This document shows positions 20,990-34,881 of a DNA stretch of 64,000 nucleotides, in pieces. Below the pieces are notes generated by a model. It was not told the origin of the DNA, ran no database searches, and saw only the letters and a program-made list of their open reading frames with translations. How positions within the stretch are numbered: the stretch's first letter is position 1; every line of letters begins with the position of its first letter. Position numbers and translations under genes: made by a program. Source of the stretch: Hyalella azteca (lineage: Eukaryota > Arthropoda > Malacostraca > Amphipoda > Hyalellidae); assembly GCF_000764305.2 (NCBI RefSeq), contig NW_025944985.1:138341-202340 (forward strand), in the 5' to 3' direction.

Positions 20990-23900
20990 TACACATTGTG
21001 TACTGTACACAGCTGTCCACTATACAGGAGTGTGTGTGGTCACGAGCGGCTGTAGATGCAGGGCCGTGATAGCGGCGTGATGCTGTAAGCGATACTCGCT
21101 CTGCATGGGAGCTTCAAGAGGGGGCCTCTGCCCCGTTCTCACACCCAGAAAAATGAGTGAGGCTTTGTCAAAATAACGTTGCAATTAATGAGTGAGGCTT
21201 TGTCGAATTATGGGTGCAAGTTCTGACTTTGAGTTGGTTATTTTGACCCAGCTGGACACAGGGAGTCTGAGTGCTATGCGCAGAAAGTGTGTTTCAATTT
21301 TGACAATATGACACATTAATTTTTTTGAGTGCACCAACCTTCTGCAACACATGACCTAACCAACTTCAACTAATAGTTTCATCCGTTAATAACGGAGAAT
21401 TTGGTGATTTAAAGATGAAACTTTCTAATTTTGGAATCGTGTATTACATGCGTAGTGGTTTTACCGCCTCTTTAATGGAACTAAGCATGAAACGTTGATC
21501 CTCATTGAAATGTGAATGTTTAAAAAATTGGATTATTTTATGAACTCTGATGTCGACTTTCCGTTTTAATTAGTTAATTAATTCAGCAAATTAATCGATA
21601 GTGCAGAGGTTTGTAGGTATAGGTTACACTTGAATTCGAATGTTATCATGAACAACTGTTTAAATTTTCGTAATGCATTTGTCGCGAAGTTATATCTTCG
21701 ATTTGGCTTAAATTATTCTTTGCCATTTTTTCTTTATGACTTCGATCTAATCAAGAACGAATACGAAAACTATGCTGTCACAGCACATTTTGTACCGCAC
21801 TGTCGATAAACTTTGGTATCACATGCAAGTGTTTCAACAAGTAATACGTTTCTGAACAATTAAACTAAAAATGTGTATGATGCGTCTTTTGTTTTTGTTC
21901 ACGGTCAAAACGAATTTGAAAAATATGATTGCAAAGCAGAGAAATGTAATATAAGGAAATGTATATCACGCTAAAAGTGATGAACAAAACATAACTTGCT
22001 AAATTCAATTCAAACCCATGATCATATAATGTAACTAAGACCAACATAGAATGTTGATCAATAGGTAAACCAATACCACCGCATTATATTCGGTTATCAC
22101 CGAACCTACGGTCATTTAATAAAAACCACAACCATCGCATAACAAACAATTATCATCAAGCCTACCAATAGAACTCGCAACTATTATAGGTAGGTATTAA
22201 CCAAGCACTATTCTATGGCAGTAATATATAATCAATGAATTTTTTATTGATAATCATATTAATAACAATTTTGATGTTTTTATTTTTTAAATGGTCAAAA
22301 CACTATTATTAATTTTGGGAAATGGAAAAATTTATATACATGCCCATCATTTTAAATTTATGATATACTTGCGATAATAATGAGGCTGACTATCATTCAT
22401 TGCTGATAAATCATTGTCATAATTCATAATAGAAGAAAATCAGGATTATTGAAATTATATCATCATCGAATCTACAGTTATTATAGAACTCGCAAATGTG
22501 ATTTTATATATGATCATATAACTGTCTGTTACGATCACAGTGCCTTGGAATAACATCCCCGCCAGCAGCCTCCTTCAGTCAGAAGGTTCGGGCGTCCATG
22601 CAGCCGAAGGTTCCGCCTAGAATTTTAGCGCTGCGTGTACCTGATCCTTCATCTCCCACAGCCAGGCCGATCAAAGCGAAGAAATGGCGCGAACTAACTG
22701 CCCGTTGGCACCTATGGCGCCACTTTACTGTTTGCTGGGTAATCTCGGGAATTGCCTGCCGATGATTTAGTGAGCAAACCCAGTTTATCTGATGGAGCCT
22801 TGAAATGAACTCGCTGGAATTGGATTGAGCTTAGCGGGCATAACAGGCCGCTCTATAAAGATGGACTTTGAAATTAAACGACTTTCTTGGTGTTGATACC
22901 GCAAACTCAAGAGCCCTGCAAGATTGCTTGTTTCTTTTCCTGACTGCCGCATAAATGTTGATGTCAAGAATTGAAATGTTTAGCGTTGTGCGCTGGTTGA
23001 CTGCTTAGATACGGCCCCGTTTACGTGCTCGAGTGCTGGTGCAACGGACTCCCTAGAAAGGCTAGTGTTAGCAATGTTTGTTGCGCGGGAGAGGTGAGGA
23101 TCTGTACGCATGTGTGGCGATGAATGGATTGGTATCACATATTATAATACGAAATAACAGTGAAAAATTCAAATGTTTTTCGTTCAACTGTTGTTTTTTG
23201 AACAAATGCAGGAAACACCAAAAAGTGACTATATTAACACGGAAATCAATCAGTAGCGTGAAGAAATTTGTAATCTTTACTATAGGCTTCCAACAGCTTT
23301 GACCCATGTCAGTATTCCATCAAGTTCAAAGCTTATATGTATTCATAAGTAATAATTTTTGACTCTTATACCTTTTTCAAATAAATTACAATCCTTCAAT
23401 TTTTTAATGAATATGGACAGAATAGATAAAGATGTCTTCAATGAATATGTAATTTCATAGATTTAAATTAACTAAGACAATCTGAAAAAGTGAAATAAAA
23501 ATTCAAGGCGCTAAAATAATGATGCAATGACCAACAAAGTTCAAACAATCACAAGACTTGATGTACAATGTACAGGCAAATGTGCAATCAAAAGAGTCTA
23601 GGTGCCCTTCTTTTTAGCTCACTAGAAATCTTTCGAAACTTCATAGCACATTATGTTTTCCAGTGTGGAATAATGATCAATAACTCATTCCGCTTAATTA
23701 AAGAAACAGTTTCAAACTGCGTGTCCACAATGTGTCGACAGAGTATGTTCAAGCGAATAAAAGAATTACATTCAAGCATTAATAAATACAGTATTAATAA
23801 ACATTCTATTAATAATTTTAATCAAGGCGCTAATTGGAATCGTAATTTTAGTATAGATAGCACTTAGAATTATATAACGTACGCATAAGAGCTTCAGTCT

Positions 23901-24049
23901 AGCCGCCAGATATTTTAAAGTATTGTAAATAAATATTTTTAATTATGAATTTCATTAAATTATTTTCATCTTGAAGAATTTTTTTTTCACCTTTTAAACC
24001 CCTGTGTGACGGCGAATTATGGCGGAAAATTTGCTTGGATCCAGGAAAA
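20990..24049. other. AT-rich intergenic sequence
   Basis: No gene is recognised. At 21140-21210 the phrase ATGAGTGAGGCTTTGTC occurs twice, and related phrases recur near 38755 and 53145. It may be a decayed short element. Confidence 0.35.
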
Positions 24050-24320
24050 TTGACACGAATTAGAAATGTTTCTATAGAGAGCCGACCGGGTGGACTATGC
24101 CACTATCGTCCGCCGTCGCAGAGGCGGAGGCCAAGAGGACGGCGTAGGAGGCCACATGTAAGAGGCCAAGAAGGGCCGTCTCTGCTTACACCGTAGCTCC
24201 CGGGCTCTCAGGTTACGGCCATAACCAGGCTTCCTCGAGCTGCTATCTTCCGTAGGGATGTTACGAGAACACCATTGTTACGGCCGTAGCCTCGCTTCGT
24301 TAGGCCTCTATCTTCCGGGG
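24050..24320. other. GC-rich island with a duplicated segment
   Basis: A GC-rich patch in AT-rich surroundings. Segments beginning near 24210 and 24275 share TTACGGCC, CTCG and CTATCTTCCG, an imperfect duplication. It could be a 5' exon or a repeat remnant; no frame decides. Confidence 0.3.
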
Positions 24321-24528
24321 GGACTGATACTTGAAAATGTGTTAGAGATTTTAATGGTGTAATTATATCTTAAGATCTTGTTTGGCACCGCTGGCCTTAG
24401 GAAAACGATTTAAAGTAATCAACTCATCTTGTACGATACTAATTAAAGATCATTTGCATCGCACGAATCGTTTTGAACACTAATAAATCTTAATCCACCC
24501 AATCAAAACGCATAATTCACTAATTCCA

Positions 24529-24765
24529 TTAGGGAAACGTTGAGTTCATGGGAGGTAATCCAGTTGGAACTAGCAGAGCGGATAGTTTTGCATCAGATTC
24601 GCTGGAAATGGATGACGGGTCCCTCGTCTGGGGCAGTAAAGTACCAGTCTTTGCTTCCCTCACTGGTATCTCGGATCGTTCTATTGAGAAAGTATGGAGC
24701 GCCTCCTGCAGAGCTTCCCTGTATCTGATGCTTCCAGGGTGGCCTGGTGGCTCGCTACTTCCCAT
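24529..24765 (-). CDS. Possible exon, unrecognised
   Basis: A 78-residue frame of balanced composition (motifs REALQEALHTF and DPSSISSESDA) in a patch richer in GC than its flanks. The opposite strand is also open and no strong acceptor is visible. It could be a Ser-rich linker exon or chance. Confidence 0.2.
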   Translation of the reverse strand: MGSSEPPGHPGSIRYREALQEALHTFSIERSEIPVREAKTGTLLPQTRDPSSISSESDAKLSALLVPTGLPPMNSTFP

Positions 24766-24789
24766 GCAAGTTCATGGAAGATAAATTAT

Positions 24790-26460
24790 AAGTATGAGTA
24801 CCTTTCCATTCTTAAAATTCGCTTAGAACTGTCATACTGCCACCTCTGAGTTTAAATTCACGAAGATAAACGTCTGCATTTGCCGTTAAAAATTTGCAGT
24901 CGTTTAACAGGAGAGATCGTAAGTATGAGTTGACCTTCGGAAATAAGTGTTTGCATATTGAAATCAACGTCACTTCAATTAATATTATGGTAGTACGGTG
25001 GCATATAGATCCACTACTTGAAATTTGTTGGGGCTAAATATTATTAAAGGGTTTTTCATTTGATTTTCTAAGTGAGTGGTATATAAGAATTTAAAAATAT
25101 TACGAGGACTCCACGAAAATTTGCCATAACGTTAAAAATAAGCATTAATTAGTAATATGATTACCAAGTTATAAAATCAGGAATAATATTTCTATTTGTC
25201 GTCATTCATTTTGTTCGCTAATACAAGTTTGTAAGCTGCTTTATAATTTCTGCGTTAATACGTTCTGCTCATAATGGTTAACTTTGAGTACAATCACAGG
25301 CAACAATCGGCGTATCCTCGTAAATAGCGTCACGTGTTTGCACGTCGGTCGACACGTGCAAGGAACCTTAAAAAAGCTGCAAGTTTAGAAAAACGAAGGA
25401 CGTCAAAAAAGCTGTAACAGAAGCTATTTAGACCATCCCTCGTAGTTTCTTGTGCGCCGGAGAACACGGCTATCGAAATCCTTCATCGAGCTGGCGGAAT
25501 CGTGACTATAAATCGGACTGGTTCTCACTCCAAGTTCCTGAGTGTGAATAGACCAATTTCCTGGAGCAGGAGAGGCGACCATTAGCACGAGGGTGGCAGA
25601 CGACGAGCCTCTTGATAAAACGCGCGGACATGGAAATCGCCAGGGCCTCTCATGTCGCCGGTCCGGAAGCTGGCCCAGAGTTATTTAGCTGCTGCTGACA
25701 GATGCTTTCGAACTGGAGGCGGCCGTGCCACCCGATTAACACCCGTAATGATCTCGAAGCTCTTTTGCTGCTCTCATTATTGCATGAATTTTCCTTACAC
25801 GGACATTTAGTTGTTATAGGTTGTGTGAGATGCACGAGACATTTCTTTTGTATAAAAATTAGCGTTAGTTTTGATGCTATTTGGACGTGGATTAACTTTC
25901 GTGTCAGGGAAATAATCGATGATTGAACTTGGACTATCCTTGAAAAACTCTTTTACGCTTCACGAATAAATCCGGTTAGTTTTTTTTCTGTGCTAAATAA
26001 AAATTACTATGGAATTTTACTTCCACACGCAATTACTATCGAAATAAGAAGAATCAGTTTGACATTTAAATTTAAAATGAAAACAATGACTGTATGGTGA
26101 AATCCTCCGCTGATTTTAGAGTTAAATTTTGCCTCGTGACGGGATCTTTTTCTCGTTTAGAGTGGTAAATGAAAGTTCAGTCCTGGTCTCGTTATTTCAA
26201 TGGGGTACTTTTCTTAATAGGTCCATACTCTTTGCGCCCATTTCTTCAGTTCAAATCAGAAAGCTACACAGCAGTTTTCTTTGGAATGACATGGTCGCGA
26301 TGCTGCTCTACAAACTTACTAATTAGTAAGAGCTGAGATTGCAAGACAGCTGAGTGCTACGGCCCCTGGGCCACCAACACCATAAGTTAGGTGGTGTGAC
26401 ACTCAAATGACTGTCCTGGATAATACGCACGTCTACTAACTCCCTGCGACGTCTTCCGGT
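24790..26460. other. Intergenic sequence with an E-box palindrome
   Basis: No gene is recognised. At 25331-25361 CACGTG occurs twice with CACGTC between, and TTGCACGT is mirrored by ACGTGCAA. GC rises between 25440 and 25740 without a supported exon. Confidence 0.35.
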
Positions 26461-26464
26461 CGCA

Positions 26465-26835
26465 GTAATTCACAGACACTGCCTCGCCTGCCTCCGCCGG
26501 CCCTTCTCGCCCTGCCGGCACCAGTCAGTTGCCTACCCTCACCTATACCACCCGTCTTCGCCTACCGTCTAGCCCTCGCCGGGTTTAGTCTGTCGCCTAC
26601 CCTTACCTATATCTCTCGCCCTCATCCGCCTTTCTCGCCCTGGCCGGCTTTAGTCTGTCGCCTACCCTTACCTATCCCTCTCGCCCTCATCCGCCCGTCT
26701 CGCCCTTGTCAATTGCCACTAGTCAATTGCCTATCGCCCTTGTCAATTGCCACTAGTCAATTGCCTACCCTTACCTATACCTCTCGTCCTCGCCGGCTTT
26801 AGTCTGTCGCCTACCGCCTTTGCCAGTCGTCAGCC
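26465..26835. repeat. Pyrimidine-rich imperfect repeats
   Basis: Units with GTCTGTCGCCTACC recur at about 65-bp spacing (26588, 26653, 26802). A 35-bp segment containing CAATTGCCACTAGTCAATTG is perfectly duplicated near 26705-26775. Confidence 0.75.
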
Positions 26836-28790
26836 CTCGCATTGCGTTGGGTTATTACCAGAGCCATGTCCGCGAAAAAAATTACTATAATCTACGAAAT
26901 AACTGCTGAGATTCTGCATGATCAAGACTGATTAAATGACTTCACGTTTAACTGAGCATAGTTTAAATAGATGAATTTGAATGGATAAATTCACGATTAT
27001 TGTATTAAAGAGAGCATTACATTTATCGTTTGGTTTCCCGAGCTTGACTAAAATTACTGCTATGCGTTGAACAGGTCACAACGTATATTAAAAACAGCGA
27101 TACAATCACCAGGATTCCCACTGATTTCAGGCATTCCTATTGATCCCGCTAAATGGAAACGCGATTACGGAGTGTTTGTGAAACTTTTCAGGTCACGCGC
27201 CATGCGCGTATAGATCAAGTTGGGGGCATCCAAACCCATCTATCATCTCTATCTATCTATATTATATCGCCACAGTGAAAAATATTCCCTTAACAAATAA
27301 ACTTTCCGCGACGCCCACCCGTCGTCGCTCTGTTTCCCACTATTTAAGCACGTCCCACACTTGGGCATTCAATGCTGTAATGTGAACTGCTGTAAGTGAG
27401 CTTCACACGCGGTTTGTCTACGAATTCTTTACATACTTTGCTATCGCTTGGGAAAATTTTAAGTTCCATTCATTAAGATCATATCAGCATAACTCTTGTG
27501 TCTTTCACCGCCTCAACTCAGTACATCGCGTTCACGGCCCAGTGGTAAATTATCCTTCGCTAACTGTCAAAGTACCGATCGTAAGAATTAAGCTATATGT
27601 AAGCGTCTCATCGCCATGATCAATAAAAGCTAGGAGGCATTAAGGCATGAACACACCGTGATCATGTTCAGAACTGAGATATAGATACCACCTCCCCTCA
27701 GGCCAAATACCGATGGATAAAAAAGCTCTTCTTTACCCTCAGCTCGCCACGTCAGCGTCGATAAGTCTGTCCTGATACACGCACCCCTCACAACGAACGT
27801 CACCCATGCAGCAAGCTCAGCAAGGGGTCCGACCTCCGGCACGGATAAACATCATCCTGATGGGGTCGCAAATGGCAGGGGATTTAGGATCGGGCCCCAA
27901 CATTCTCAAATAATTTGTCATGGCAGCAATCACCGGCAAGGGAGCGCCAGCGTGATCCTATCGAGCAGTTTTGTGAGCGAATAACATATAAGCGGACGCG
28001 TGACGGCTGTATTTTAAATCGTTTATCGCAGTCGTTTTGGCTTAGGAGGCCGTGTCGGCTCAAACGTACGTGTTACAGCTAGGGGGGATTTATCTTTCAT
28101 CTTACTTCCACGAAAACTAATTGATGCTTAATTGAACTGTGAAGTGAAATTGATGTAATGGACCTGTAACTTTATAGAGGAAATGCTTAATTTATTCGCC
28201 AGAAAAACAGAAGATGAAAGTCTCAAAAACCTAATGTTGAGTTGACATCCGAATTAGGTATGGTCATTTGAAATTTATTATATCATGGTGGTGTTGGCTC
28301 GCTAAATTATTGAATTGGTGTTGGCTCGCTAAATTATTGGCTTAGTAATTTATATTAATGCTAAATCAGTTATGTTCAGTGATTTGCAACAGTACCCAAT
28401 TATCAAATATGTAAATTCTTGTCACTAATTTGTACATTTTGCAGGGTTTACCTATATCTAAATGATATGAACTATCAGGTTGTTGTATAAATGGTTAGGA
28501 TTCGTTGAACATAATTTGCTGTTATAATTGATAGCAAATTATTTGCAAAGAAACTTCCTAATTTTGCGATGGACTATCCATTTTGCTCATAACCATGAAC
28601 AACGTTTTCGCAAAATCCCCTCTCATCCGCTCTAATACGCTTTCATATATTCTTCAATAATTAATCTATCAATGCTAAATATAAAATATTCTAAGACTGT
28701 TATGATTAAATCCAATATCTTCTATTGAAAATAATACCTATTACTTCCAGTTAAAGCAACCTGAATGGCCAATTTTTTGCATTTTTTTCT
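26836..28790. other. Unassigned intergenic sequence
   Basis: A short TATC microsatellite near 27240 and a 26-bp duplication (GTTGGCTCGCTAAATTATTG) near 28290-28340. No supported exon. Confidence 0.35.
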
Positions 28791-28795
28791 CAGTC

Positions 28796-28994
28796 AGATT
28801 GCCAAATGGGACGAAGGCGGGCTTCGAAACAGAGGTCCCAGGTCGTCCCCGCTATCAGATCGAGAGAAGTCGTTCGACAAGCCCTCACGATCAGTAGCCT
28901 TGGTAGCTGTGAAGATGAACACTCTTTTTACGCACCAAAATCGGAGTTAACAAGCAAGAAAGTTGTTCGGAACTTGGCGACAAGAATTCGATAA
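28796..28994 (+). CDS. Possible exon after a strong acceptor, unrecognised
   Basis: A strong acceptor (GCATTTTTTTCTCAG, AG ending at 28795) is followed by GC-balanced sequence open in more than one plus frame. One frame reads AKWDEGGLRNRGPRSSPL; another, from ATG at 28806, runs 62 codons to a stop. No donor or partner exon is established. Confidence 0.25.
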
Positions 28995-31620
28995 GCTGGC
29001 ACCACCAGTTTGTCGTCGTGCCAATGGAATACATGTATGTATGAAACAGCCAGCTTTATAGCATAGGATACGAACATGATGAAAATTTATTGGGATATCT
29101 TGTATTTTCTTGTACCAATCGTCTATGACGTTAAATAAGGTGAAAGGCGGAAATAATTTATTTTAAGTTAAATAAAACAACTATAAATATCATAGAATGT
29201 ACCAAGACAAAAATTAGTAGATAAACAAAAATAAAAGTATAAAACTAACGCATTTGAAACAAAAAACATGCTAAAGATCTAAATTAAAGAAAATAAGACT
29301 TTGAATTCGCCACCTACTCAGTCAGTTAATTCAACATAATTTAATTTGTAACAAGACTGCAAGATATTAGTCCATGTACTAAGAGGCAGATCCCCACGTC
29401 AAGGAACACCATCACTCTCATTCAAATTCAGTAACTCAAAGAATGTGCGATTGTTCTCAGATGCAGAAGCTTATCGTCGAGATGTGAGTGGCGGAACTGC
29501 GTGAACAAACCTGTCCCATGCATTAAGGTCTGGAAAAGACGAATCTTTTACTCAGATTTGCATGATGCTGTCTGCATATCTTGCGACATCTTCCTCTGAC
29601 CTCATGCACGTGCTTGTTTCACCAGGCCGCTGCTCGCAATAAAATAATACCATTTATTCTATATGTGCAAATAAAATTATGCGTTATAGCGTAAGGACTG
29701 AAAATTATAAGGGATGTTTAGGAAAATTGACAAAAAAATTAATTTATGCAAGAGCACTCGAGCCCGCGAGTAAAATTCTCCATGTTGTAAGGTGTCTACT
29801 TAATTTCTGTTGTTGTGACTTAATTAGCGACCTAATTAAATCACAAATCAAGTGTCACCTTGCCAGACAAAATATTGAGAACAAAATAAGTGATTTGTTA
29901 GTTCATCGAGCTTCTTTAATATTACTTGTTGTGCTGTGTTAGAACGTTTCTATTTAATAACAACAAAACATTAAGGTATGCGCTTGAGCTCACAAACGCG
30001 TCGTATATACTTGCTAGCTGCATGGGTACAGTTTATCACAGATCACTTTGCCTTGCTCTCAGTTTTAACATGTTATATGCTACAAAATAATTAAATTAAT
30101 GCACAAAGTAAAAAATTTGTAAACTAGATATCAGTCGGAATCTATAGCTTGAATATAACTGGTTGCAATCAACCCTACACTTGGTGGTTGCAGCCAGCGT
30201 TGGGCGTTACAAGCGTTGCATGTCTGCTGGGGCTGTTGTCCGTGTAGTAAGCGTTTGAAGGTTACGATAGGGATCAAGTGAGCGGGATATAGAGCATGTA
30301 TACCCAGGCCTGATAAGACACAGCAGTCAGGTAGAACTTATGTTCCAATGCTTATCGACAAAGCAGCTGTCAATTAGTCGACGGCGAAAGCTTCAACTTG
30401 AGCAGACAGAATTGATAGCCGGGCTACAGACGAGCATATGCAACGAGGAGATACGCGTACGCTTTTAACCAGTAGGGCTGGACAATGGCATCGCACTATC
30501 TCAAAAATCATTCAAAAAATTCAACCTACACAAGCTTTAAACTCCAGGCTGATTTTATCTTGAGAAGAGCGTATCTGTAATTAGTTCTCTAGGACGCATA
30601 CGTTGAGGCGCAGCCGCTCAGAGTTTGCAGGCAGTATGATAGGCTGAGGAAATGTTACTGAATGTAACTATATAAATGGAGTAACTCAATGATTTCAATA
30701 TCCTTAGTCCATAGATAGAGTTTTCAGAAGAGACTGTAATTATCTAAATATTAGAATTAAATTTACACATTTTTCTATTGCAGAAGTGTCATTCTTGTTC
30801 GTAGAAGCGAGAAGTGAAACTGTATCAATTATACTCCCCTCCTTCAGGTCGTAAAAAATGTCATTTTCTGGAGAAAATGTTGAGATCTTGAATAAATTAT
30901 TTAGGCAAAGTTTTTTTTATCATTGTGTGCCGCAAAAGTTATTTGATCGCCCCGTGATGTGTAATATTCGATAGCACATCGCTCCAGTCATCTAGCCAGG
31001 ATGATGCACATCAGTATGATGCACATCAGTATGATGCAAACTAATTGTTCCCAAGGCTAAGAGATTGAGCGTCGTAAGAACTATTCCCACTTATGGAAAC
31101 TTGAGTGGTAGAGCGAGTCGTGTGAGAGATAATTATGAGCTCTAATAAACATTAATTACTTATTCTGCTCATTTTTTACTTAGAATAGGATTTGACATTC
31201 ACTTGAGGTAATGGAAAATCTGATACTTTAAAATATACACTTAAGTTTTTCAACATAGATTCCACGATATATTGTGAAACACATAAATTGACTTTTTTAT
31301 TGCCTCAAATTTATATTTACAAGATTATCAGTAACATCCATGCATAAAAGTTAATATGAGATCCAAATAAAAAATTATTCATTTACCTTGAATTCATGAA
31401 TATTATCACTCGTACATTTTGCTTATGGAGTCTTACATGTCGGATATGAGCTTTCATTTGTATACTTGTTATATGTTAATACATGCCTTCTGACATTCAT
31501 GAGCAGATTCTATTAGGTTCTGTAAGCAGGAGCAAGTAGTCCGAACGTTAACATATTCGTCAATGCTGTCTATATTCACTCGTAAGCTGGACGATCAGGT
31601 CGCTGAATCACTCTTGCATG
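28995..31620. other. AT-rich intergenic sequence
   Basis: No supported exon; short frames only. Confidence 0.35.
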
Positions 31621-31624
31621 TCAT

Positions 31625-32460
31625 CTATACAGGCTGACACGGTACAGGTCGTCTATACAGGGAGACATGGTGCAAGTCATTTATACAGGCAGACACGGTG
31701 CAAGTCATTTATACAGGCTGACACGGTGTAAGTCATTTATACAGGCAGACACGGTGCAAGTCATTTATGCAGGCAGACACGGTGCAAGTCATTTATACAG
31801 GCAGACACGGTGCAAGTCATTTATACAGGCAGACACGGTGCAAGTCATTTATACAGGCTGACACGGTGTAAGTCATTTATACAGGCAGACACGGTGCAAG
31901 TCATTTATACAGGCAGACACGGTGCAAGTCATTTATACAGGCAGACACGGGGCAAGTCATTTATACAGGCAGAGACGGTGCAAGTCATTTATACAGGCAG
32001 ACACGGTACAAGTCGTCTATACAGGCTGACATGGTACCAGTCGTTCATACAGGCAGACATGGTATAAGTTGTCTATACTGGCAGACACGTACAGTACAAG
32101 TCGTCTATACAAGCCGACACGGTACAAGACGTCTATATAGGCAGACACGGTACAGGTCGTCTATACACGCAGACATGGTACAAGTCGTCTATACATGTCG
32201 ACACTGTACAAGTCGTCTATACTAGCAGACACGTACAGCACAAGTCGTCCATACATGCCGACGCGGTACAAGTCGTTTATACATGCCGACACTGTACAAG
32301 TCGTCTATACATGCCGACATTGTACAAGTCGTCTATACATGCCGACACTGTACAAGTCGTCTATACATGTCGACACTGTACAAGTCGTCTATACAGGCAG
32401 TCATATGGTACAAGTCGTCTATACATGTCGACACTGTACAAGTCGTCTATAAACTAGAAA
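31625..32460. repeat. 28-bp minisatellite, about 30 units
   Basis: Units contain CAAGTCATTTATACAGGCAG in the left half and drift to CAAGTCGTCTATACATGCCG in the right half, a gradient typical of unequal exchange from the ends. Because 28 is not a multiple of three, every reading frame cycles through the same peptides; these frames are not genes. Confidence 0.95.
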
Positions 32461-32464
32461 TCTC

Positions 32465-34600
32465 AACGCGTCGTCTATAAGTGCGCTCGGAAGCAGCTGC
32501 CGATGAAACTCGGAGCCTTGAACGTGGCTTCAAAGAGATGGCAATCGTTCATCACCTGAGAACAGTGAAGGTAGGCGAGCTGATATGGCTCATGAGTGGC
32601 ACCGAGCGGCATTTTTGATGCTGCCGACACCATCGGCTTTTAGACTTCGCCCGCAACCAACGCAAACAACCGTGAAATTTTTATCGGATTTTTGATCTGC
32701 AATCAAGACTTCCCGTGAACTTCATGGGAAGTCATCAATTCAACTTCATGATGAAATGTAATGTATTTTATTCATGTAATATAGGTACAAGTTTTATAGG
32801 TCTTTCATGATAAAGTTTTATGGTCGGATTGATGTCAAAGCTGGAAGATTTCTCAATCTAATTCTAAGGCGGGTAACATTTTGCACTATATTTTCCTTAT
32901 GAAATTTAATAAAAAATAATTCTTGCGGCAATGAATAAGGCTGTTTAGGCCGATCTTTATATGGATTATTTTCTAAAACAATTGATGAATGTCTTCAAAA
33001 TTTAATGATGCATACATCTTCATTAAAATTAATATTATCAGGAGAAAATGGAATGGGCAGCCTAAATACATACAGTTGAAGGTTAAAATTATCTGTTTGG
33101 CTTACATAATTCTTTGACTTCCTTCATCAATCATCAATAACAGATCCTTTATTAAAAGTTAACTTATCAAACGAACACGTATAGACGAACAGTACAGGAT
33201 TCAAGAGCAGAGTAATGGCCAGTATACAAGTTTCTATCACAAAGCGATGCGTGGTGGTGATCATCTAGATTTAAAATTAAATTTGAAGCATAAGCCAACA
33301 ACAAAATATAAGAGCATACAGTGGTTGAACTGTCATGAGCTTCAATAACGATTAAACGATCCCCCTAAATAATTTTTATGATATTAATAACCTATTATTG
33401 GGTTTTAACTGTAGATGGAACACACAAACAATACACAGAGAAACCATTGCAGAAAACCCATTCAATCGTAGCCCATGCCCAAGGGCATAAAAACGTCGCC
33501 CGTTATCAGGGAGCTGCAGTGGTATTTTGGTGGCACTTTTCAAGAGTCGAAGCCATTCTGAAGCCGGGTTTATTTAGTCAGCACTAACTGATAGAAGTCG
33601 CAATGACGGCTTTGAGATTTACGGCCGTCTTTGAGCCGCGCAGCGCCGCCTCGCAATCGGCATTTCTTATCGTAAGCTTGCTTCTTATTTTATTCAGTAG
33701 AGAAGGCGTTGGAAAGCGAGGAAAACACGGTAATAAATCTTGAATCTTTCAGATACCAACATTAGTGTCACTAAATGGTGGCGCGCACAAACGTAATTAG
33801 TTTAAAATTGTGATCTACGAAGCCATTATAGACAAGTCAACTCGCACCTTTATAAGATTAACCTAATTAATTTGTGATAATCTAAAAAGTAAGATAACTT
33901 ATGAAAATGTAATAAATAAACTTAATCTTCATGAGATTCGTTGATCGTCTAAATGGGAAGGAAGGCATCCTTCTTGATAGCGTATGTAAAAATCATGGAT
34001 GCAACCCATTCTTACACATTCTTATACGACTTTCAGCTGAGGCCAGATACGCATCTCAGCCGTGCTTCGAGTCTTCAAAAAGCTTCTGTCCGGAGAGCAT
34101 TAAAAGTGTGTAGGGAAGCATTAACATCGCTACATCTGCCGCCATTGGACTCCTGTAAGCTAACTTCAAAGGCTATGCAGTGCTTCTATACTATAAAAAA
34201 AGAGACGTGTCACCGTGTCTCAAGGTGCCCGCTCTCCCGGCCACGAGACAGGAAATCGCTCAAGTCAGACGGTAGCAGATCACAAACTGACAATTTATGA
34301 CCACGAATTCACTTTGGTTGAGTCTGATTGCTATGAGGATAATTGCTGGTAGCTTGATACACGTACCAAACGTCGCGATGAAGGCCTTGTGACGTGGCAG
34401 CAGCCGTGCCAATCTCGACTGCAAGTTTAACTCTAGAACGCTATCACGTTATTTTTGTTTACGCAATGAAATGGATTAACGTTAAGGTCGTTTCATTGTG
34501 ATGAAGATTAATGATAATGCAATAAAATATTTTTTACATCATCCTCATTAGTAGTTTTATAATTTATGTACCATTTCTTCAGTTGGATGAATCAATGAAC
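32465..34600. other. Intergenic sequence
   Basis: A 115-codon plus frame (33953-34300) has no recognisable domain or splice support. Otherwise AT-rich. Confidence 0.3.
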
Positions 34601-34603
34601 ATG

Positions 34604-34609
34604 TTTATT
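34604..34609 (-). terminator. Possible poly(A) signal AATAAA
   Basis: Its position about 80 bases past the stop at 34689 fits the candidate terminal exon. The hexamer is common in AT-rich DNA. Confidence 0.3.
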
Positions 34610-34688
34610 ATAATTCCCCAAAATGATATCGTGAGATTAAATACATAATATCATATTGCTTTATGATGATGTTTGATTTCGAGACGAT

Positions 34689-34881
34689 CTATAAGTAACA
34701 TCGAACAATAGGTGTTGACAATTTCCCACACAAATTATCATAGTCAGGAGGTAATACAGTAAATTGAGTACAGTAATCTTCTGTTTCTTCACTGCATAGT
34801 TTATTTAACACATCCTTTCTAAACTCCAATTTACTGTTCAGTTGATTGCAAATGTGAACTAGAAATTTTTCTGAGTCTTTA
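34689..34881 (-). CDS. Possible terminal exon of an unrecognised cysteine-containing protein
   Basis: Behind an acceptor GACTTGCAG (phase 2), about 64 codons run to TAG. They include VHICNQLNSK, NKLCSEETEDYC, DNLCGK and VRCYL, giving five cysteines. The frame stays open upstream to 35027. A poly(A) signal AATAAA lies about 80 bases past the stop (complement of 34604-34609). Cys spacing suggests an extracellular domain, but no family is recognised and no upstream exon was found. Confidence 0.35.

Noticed and set aside
31625..32460. CRISPR array
   Set aside because: Units are contiguous tandem repeats without unique spacers, and the sequence is eukaryotic; the same holds for all other arrays here.
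31667..32480. Frames of 64-85 codons with YTGRHG-type repeats
   Set aside because: 28-bp units cycle through all frames, so any frame gives the same peptides.
33953..34300. 115-codon plus frame
   Set aside because: No domain, no splice support, overlapping frames similarly open.
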